Positions 49,458-52,927 of a DNA stretch of 52,927 nucleotides are shown one piece after another. Both the position numbers and the translations under genes were made by a program. Location of the stretch: the NCBI RefSeq assembly GCF_029960785.1, contig NZ_JASBQE010000087.1, positions 1 to 52,927 on the forward strand, written 5' to 3'. This DNA is from Polyangium sp. 15x6. GTDB lineage: Bacteria; Myxococcota_A; Polyangia; Polyangiales; Polyangiaceae. Position 1 is the first letter of the stretch; every line of letters starts with the position of its first letter. Below the pieces are notes generated by a model. That model made no database searches and was not told the origin of the DNA. It saw only the letters and a list, made by a program, of their open reading frames with translations.

Positions 49458-49976
49458 ATGTCCCTTCAGCCGTTCGACGAAGCATTCCTCGGAGACCTCC
49501 CCTACGACCCGGAGGTGCTGCTCTTCGACGCGATCGTCGAGCTCGACCCCGCCGGAAAACGCGTCGTCTGCCGGATGCCCACGGACAAACCGCTGCCGTT
49601 CACGACGTCGCAACGCGTACACCCGGTGCGCCACCCGCGGCACGTGGCGGGCGCGACGATGGTGCACGCGTCGGGGATGCTGGGGTTCATCCATTCGTAT
49701 TACCTGCACGGAATGCGTCACGCGGCGGGCTGGATCGGATACGGGACGCACCTCTATCAGGTGGTGTTCCGCAAGCTGGTGCCGCCGGGCGAGCCGATCA
49801 TCGCGACCTGCCGCGAGGTGCGGGCACGGCGCGGGGAGACGAAACAATTCGTGCGATACGCGTTCGAATTCCGGCACGAAGGCGACGTGTGTTACGAGGG
49901 GGAGCAGAGCGCGGTCTGGATGAAGGTGGGGGAGGGGGGCGCGGCCTCGGGGCTGACGGAGGAGGCTTCAGGCTGA
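49458..49976 (+). CDS. Hotdog-fold protein (FabZ-like)
   Basis: A 172-aa protein with a thioesterase/dehydratase hotdog architecture: LLFDAIVELDPAGKRVVCRMP, then VRHPRHVAGATMVHASGMLGFIHSYYLHG and GYGTHLYQVVFRKLVPPGEPI. It resembles FabZ/FabA-like dehydratases (HPRHxAG instead of the usual HFPxxPxMPG), so catalysis is uncertain. ATG at 49458. It is the last gene before the inverted-repeat region. Confidence 0.75.
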   Translation: MSLQPFDEAFLGDLPYDPEVLLFDAIVELDPAGKRVVCRMPTDKPLPFTTSQRVHPVRHPRHVAGATMVHASGMLGFIHSYYLHGMRHAAGWIGYGTHLYQVVFRKLVPPGEPIIATCREVRARRGETKQFVRYAFEFRHEGDVCYEGEQSAVWMKVGEGGAASGLTEEASG

Positions 49977-49986
49977 CCGAAGCCCC

Positions 49987-50077
49987 GCCGTCGAGGCTTC
50001 GCCCTGACCCGGGTCATCCCGGAAGCCTCGCGGCCGAGCCTTGGGGCTCCCTCGGGTCAGCTCGAAGCCTCGACGGC
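49987..50077. repeat. Inverted repeat 1 of the 50-kb hairpin cluster
   Basis: A 25-bp arm at 49987-50011 (begins GCCGTCGAGGCTTCG) pairs with 50053-50077 with two mismatches, around a 41-nt loop. The loop contains a further copy of the GAAGCCTCG core, so alternative folds are possible. It lies 10 bp after the hotdog gene. Confidence 0.75.
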
Positions 50078-50097
50078 GTGCATGCGACCTCCAAGGA

Positions 50098-50179
50098 GTC
50101 ACCGACCCGAGGCGACGGCGAATCGCGAGCGTGCGCGTGAAAGGGGTGCCACGATTCGCAGCCGCCTCGGATCGGTGAC
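50098..50179. repeat. Inverted repeat 2 of the hairpin cluster
   Basis: A 28-bp arm at 50098-50125 (begins GTCACCGACCCGAGGCG) pairs with 50152-50179 with three mismatches, loop of 26 nt. It is unlike repeat 1 in sequence. Confidence 0.75.
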
Positions 50180-50199
50180 GAACGGCCGGCAGGAGAGGA

Positions 50200-50245
50200 C
50201 GATGGAGGCGAGAGGTGCTTGCCCAAACGCGCGCCGCCTCCATCG
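50200..50245. repeat. Inverted repeat 3 of the hairpin cluster
   Basis: An 11-bp perfect arm CGATGGAGGCG (50200-50210) pairs with 50235-50245; loop 24 nt. A smaller hairpin, GCCCGC-TTCT-GCGGGT, follows at 50245-50260. Confidence 0.6.
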
Positions 50246-50275
50246 CCCGCTTCTGCGGGTCGTTCATTGGAAAAG

Positions 50276-50346
50276 TCCTGCCCGAGTCCGAACACGGCGA
50301 CGTTCCATTCATCAGGCCAGGAGCACAGCGTTCGGCTCGGGCAGGA
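50276..50346. repeat. Inverted repeat 4 of the hairpin cluster
   Basis: An 18-bp arm TCCTGCCCGAGTCCGAAC (50276-50293) pairs with 50330-50346 with one bulged base; loop 36 nt. The rest of the gap, 50347-50434, shows nothing further. Confidence 0.7.
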
Positions 50347-50434
50347 GGGCGGCGCATATCGTCGCCTCATCCCCTGATAGTTCCGGCCGGGCCGCGAACC
50401 CTCCCGGGTTCGATCGTTTTTGTTCGAGCGTGTC

Positions 50435-51364
50435 CTACGGCTGGAGCAGGTGCCCGAAAAGCGCGCGCGCATGCAGGGGGTCACGCGGGTACATCCGGAG
50501 GTAGCGCGCGAGGGCGGCACGAGCGGCGTCCTCGTCGCCGTGGGCGGCAGCGCGCTCGATTTCAGCGACGAGCGCGCGGGGCCGGCTCGTGTCCAGGGCA
50601 TCCACGCACAAGCAGGGCGGCGCGGACGCGGGCGGCAGGTCTTGCGCGACGGCTCCGGCGTTCACGTTCACCTGCACGGCGGGCGAGGAAGTCTGGGCAG
50701 TCCGTAGGATTTCGGGCGGCTTCATGAGGCCGTAGGCGACGCCGGCAAGGCCGGCGGTACAGACGAGCACCTCCGCTGCGCGGCGTCCCCACCCCACGGG
50801 ACGCGCCTCGGAGCCCACCAGGATCGCCGCCATGAACGGGCGCAGCTCGCTCTCGTACCCGCGGAGGAGCTCTCGCGCCTGGGTACAGGCCCGAAAGAGG
50901 CGCGAGCGCGCGGTGCCTTCGGGGATGCCGAGAGCTTCGGCGATCTCCACTTCCGAGAGCCCGTCGAAGACATGCGCGTACAGCACATCGCGCAAACGCG
51001 GGTCCATGCTCCGCAACCGCCGGTCGACGAGCCGAAACATCTCCTTTCGGGCGAGGAGCGCGGCGGGCGAGGGCGCGTCGGACGCCACGCTCCGCGCGTC
51101 ATCGGGGTCGCCCCAATACGTGTTGCACTCCTCGACGGCGCCCTTCTTGTGTCGAAAGGATTCGTTTTTCGCGATTCGATAGAGCCAGGTCGACAGCTTC
51201 CCCCGCTCGGGGTCGTAGCCGTCGGCATGCGCGAGGCCGATGTCGAGGACCCTGTGCGCCAGATCGTCGGCGTCCGCCGGTTGATGTTCCCACCGGAGAA
51301 ACCAGCGGACCAGGCGAGGACGGAGCGCGAGAATGGCGGCGCGCACGTCGTTCGGGTGGCTCAT
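50435..51364 (-). CDS. ECF-type sigma factor with a C-terminal membrane/TPR-like extension
   Basis: A 309-aa sigma factor. Sigma region 2 spans about 18-85 (WFLRWEHQPADADDLAHRVLDI... STWLYRIAKNESF) and region 4 about 110-175 (LRDVLYAHVFDGLSEVEIAEALGIPEGTARSRL). After about residue 195 come a transmembrane helix (VLVCTAGLAGVAYGLM), a linker with CLCVD, and a helical C-terminal stretch. Ordinary ECF factors are about 180-200 aa. ATG at 51364 is preferred; an upstream TTG at 51424 overlaps the lipoprotein gene. Probably co-transcribed with that gene. Confidence 0.85.
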   Translation of the reverse strand: MSHPNDVRAAILALRPRLVRWFLRWEHQPADADDLAHRVLDIGLAHADGYDPERGKLSTWLYRIAKNESFRHKKGAVEECNTYWGDPDDARSVASDAPSPAALLARKEMFRLVDRRLRSMDPRLRDVLYAHVFDGLSEVEIAEALGIPEGTARSRLFRACTQARELLRGYESELRPFMAAILVGSEARPVGWGRRAAEVLVCTAGLAGVAYGLMKPPEILRTAQTSSPAVQVNVNAGAVAQDLPPASAPPCLCVDALDTSRPRALVAEIERAAAHGDEDAARAALARYLRMYPRDPLHARALFGHLLQP

Positions 51365-51408
51365 GCCACTGGTAGGATCCGCGTCGAGCAGATCCCTCCC
51401 GGGAATCG

Positions 51409-52536
51409 TCAAGGGGCGCAACAAAAGGTGACGGGCCCCGTCGGCGCGGCCGTCCCCTCCGGGCCGCCCCCGCTCGGAGCGCAGGCGCCGGCGTGGTACG
51501 TGAGGTCCGCGACGCGCTTACTCGCGAGGGCTTGGCCTTTGGGGCTCATGTCGACGCATGCACCTTCTTCCGACGAAACCGACGTGCCGAGCAGAAACGA
51601 GCTGCACGCGTCGTCCTTGAACACGGTCGCCGTGGCCGTGCACGCGCTGCCCTCGACGGGCCCACACGAGCACGCCGCGCATGCCCTCGTATCCACCTTG
51701 TCACGATAGAAGAGGTGGCGCTCCGAGTAGCCTGTGGTCGGGCAGACGACGTCCCCCTCGACGACGACGCAATACCGGAAGCCGGGCGCGGCCTTCGGGA
51801 CGCACATCTCCTCCATCTCACACCCGGCCCACGCCGTGCCGGTGAGCCCTTCGCACGCGACGGCGACCTCCTCCCAGGGCGTGGCGGGGAGCGGCGACGT
51901 CGACGGGAGCGTCGGCGCGCAGCTCTCGGCGAGCTTCTGGACGGGCCCGATCGTGAGGGACTGGACGCACGGGACGCCTCCGCAATCGAGGTCCGCCGGG
52001 ACGGCGTTCTCCGCAGTGCAGGCGCCGTCCCACGCGTCGGGCGGGGCGAAGGGGGTCTCGACAGAACCCGACGCGAGATCGCAGACGGCCGCCTGCGCGA
52101 CGAACGTGCTCGGCGGGGCGCAGGTGCCGGTCGAGGCTCCGCACGTGCATTCGGGGCATGCCAGGTCGGGGACGACGAGGCCCGCGTAGCGCACGAATTG
52201 CGGGAGGAGGCCGCTCGGGCAAGCAGCGGGGTTGTCCGCGGGGCCAAACCACACGTGGTGCGGGTCGGTGAACGGGTGATCCGTCGGGCGGAGCGGGACG
52301 CAATCGCCGTCGCATGATGGGCCGGCGTCGTCCGCGCTGGCCTCCTCTTCTTCTCCGCCGTCGGGTTGGGCCTCGCCTCCAGCGTCGGAGGCGTCGGAGC
52401 CGGCGTCCCGATAACAAGGCGCCATGCCTTCCTCCGGCGTCCAGCAGTCCGGCGGCTTGACGACGTAATCATCCACATAACAGGCGACCCCCGCGGCACA
52501 AAAAATAATGAGACTGATGAGCGACCAGCGATTCAT
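51409..52536 (-). CDS. Cys-rich lipoprotein
   Basis: A 375-aa predicted lipoprotein: MNRWSLISLIIFCAAGVACYVDDYV, an acidic linker (GGEEEEASADDAG) and a disulfide-rich body with about 25 Cys (CDGDC, CPECTCGASTGTC, CACSCG...). No recognised domain. AGGG precedes the ATG by about 4 bp. It lies directly upstream of the membrane-anchored sigma factor, with which it may be paired. Confidence 0.75.
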   Translation of the reverse strand: MNRWSLISLIIFCAAGVACYVDDYVVKPPDCWTPEEGMAPCYRDAGSDASDAGGEAQPDGGEEEEASADDAGPSCDGDCVPLRPTDHPFTDPHHVWFGPADNPAACPSGLLPQFVRYAGLVVPDLACPECTCGASTGTCAPPSTFVAQAAVCDLASGSVETPFAPPDAWDGACTAENAVPADLDCGGVPCVQSLTIGPVQKLAESCAPTLPSTSPLPATPWEEVAVACEGLTGTAWAGCEMEEMCVPKAAPGFRYCVVVEGDVVCPTTGYSERHLFYRDKVDTRACAACSCGPVEGSACTATATVFKDDACSSFLLGTSVSSEEGACVDMSPKGQALASKRVADLTYHAGACAPSGGGPEGTAAPTGPVTFCCAP

Positions 52537-52542
52537 AAACCC

Positions 52543-52802
52543 TCACATCAAGTCGAACACCCCACCCAATCCGATATTGAACAGCACGCCTCTCGTCGGT
52601 TCCAAGAAAAGCGGAGCGCCAGGGCGGTCGATCCTCAACCGGTTGGCGCCTATCGGCACCATGCCCTCGACGAAGCCACGGAGGCCAAAGCCGTCCGCGA
52701 CGCGCCATGTACCTCCGGCGCGGGCCCCGAGCATGGCGTTGAACACGACAGGATCTAGGACCTCGAACTCATCGCCGGTCGAATAGAACAACCGGCCCAG
52801 GC
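52543..52802 (-). pseudogene. C-terminal fragment of an outer-membrane-like protein, cut by the repeat
   Basis: The frame ends at TGA 52543 and codes for about 85 residues (LFYSTGDEFEVLDPVVFNAMLGARAGG...FNIGLGGVFDLM), with aromatic-ending strands typical of beta-barrel C-termini. The upstream part should be to the right but is replaced by the 125-bp repeat at 52803; reading into it the frame hits TGA inside the repeat. So it is either an interrupted gene or a genome/assembly junction. Confidence 0.7.
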
Positions 52803-52927
52803 TAGCAGCCCGTGGATCTACGAGCCCCCGATCGCGACCCCAACACCGTGCATTTCATACGGATACATCCCGCGCCACGTGGTCCGGGAAAACCGTGCCA
52901 GCCGGCTCGGCATACCCCGTACCAGAG
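52803..52927. repeat. 125-bp inverted repeat, right copy
   Basis: Reverse complement of bases 3-127 with no mismatch. It ends at the last base of the window, so the repeat probably extends beyond it. Inner boundary at 52802/52803 disrupts the preceding gene fragment. Confidence 0.9.

Noticed and set aside
49968-50601. Minus- and plus-strand frames in the inverted-repeat region
   Set aside because: Their similar peptides on both strands (for example RRLHRPLL) come from the palindromes themselves, and no start signals are present.

Overview
The window is high-GC chromosomal DNA from a myxobacterium, most likely Polyangiales (Polyangium/Sorangium-like). This is inferred from gene content: Myxococcus-type Cys-rich repeats, a Ser/Thr kinase fused to a formylglycine-generating-enzyme (FGE) domain, FHA and stressosome proteins, type IV pilus genes and very many lipoproteins. 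No rRNA or tRNA gene was seen. One structured RNA, tmRNA (ssrA), is clear.

Ends. Bases 3-127 and 52803-52927 are a perfect 125-bp inverted repeat, so the window is bounded by two opposite copies of one sequence. Just inside the left copy is a tyrosine integrase whose 3' end abuts the 3' end of tmRNA, a classic integration target. Just inside the right copy is the C-terminal remnant of an outer-membrane-like protein gene.

1-8.1 kb: integrase, tmRNA with its promoter, an iron-trafficking protein, a large Cys-repeat lipoprotein, two further lipoproteins (one with a CxxCH motif) and a secreted lipase. 8.4-11.7 kb: a five-gene stressosome switch (RsbR, RsbS, an N-terminally extended RsbT, a phosphatase and a second RsbT-like ATPase). 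11.7-21.6 kb: SGNH hydrolase, double-FHA membrane protein, three tandem AIM24 proteins, M48 protease, coiled-coil protein, UbiB/AarF kinase-like protein and a beta-lactamase-fold hydrolase. 21.7-24.2 kb: pilC and a PilS-like histidine kinase. 24.2-33.1 kb: MlaC-like protein, TPR protein, aspartate kinase, acidic propeller-like protein, a small overlapping three-gene operon ending in a thioredoxin-like lipoprotein, and a PhnD-like binding protein.

33.2-39.6 kb: a two-gene operon for a giant double-ASKHA acyl-CoA dehydratase activase and its HgdB-like partner, divergent from a TetR regulator, with a 20-bp palindromic operator between them. 39.6-42.3 kb: amidotransferase, YkgJ-type Cys-cluster protein and four tandem tiny lipoproteins that share a paired-Cys motif. 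42.4-47.5 kb: an envelope redox operon (VKOR-DsbA fusion, OmpA-like protein, TlpA-like lipoprotein, kinase-FGE fusion). 47.7-50.0 kb: Gln-rich secreted protein, a 59-aa Em/LEA-like stress protein, EF-hand protein and a hotdog-fold protein. 50.0-50.4 kb: a gene-free region packed with long imperfect inverted repeats. 50.4-52.8 kb: an ECF sigma factor with a membrane-spanning tail, a Cys-rich lipoprotein and the truncated gene.

All functions are assigned by reading motifs; no database search was run.
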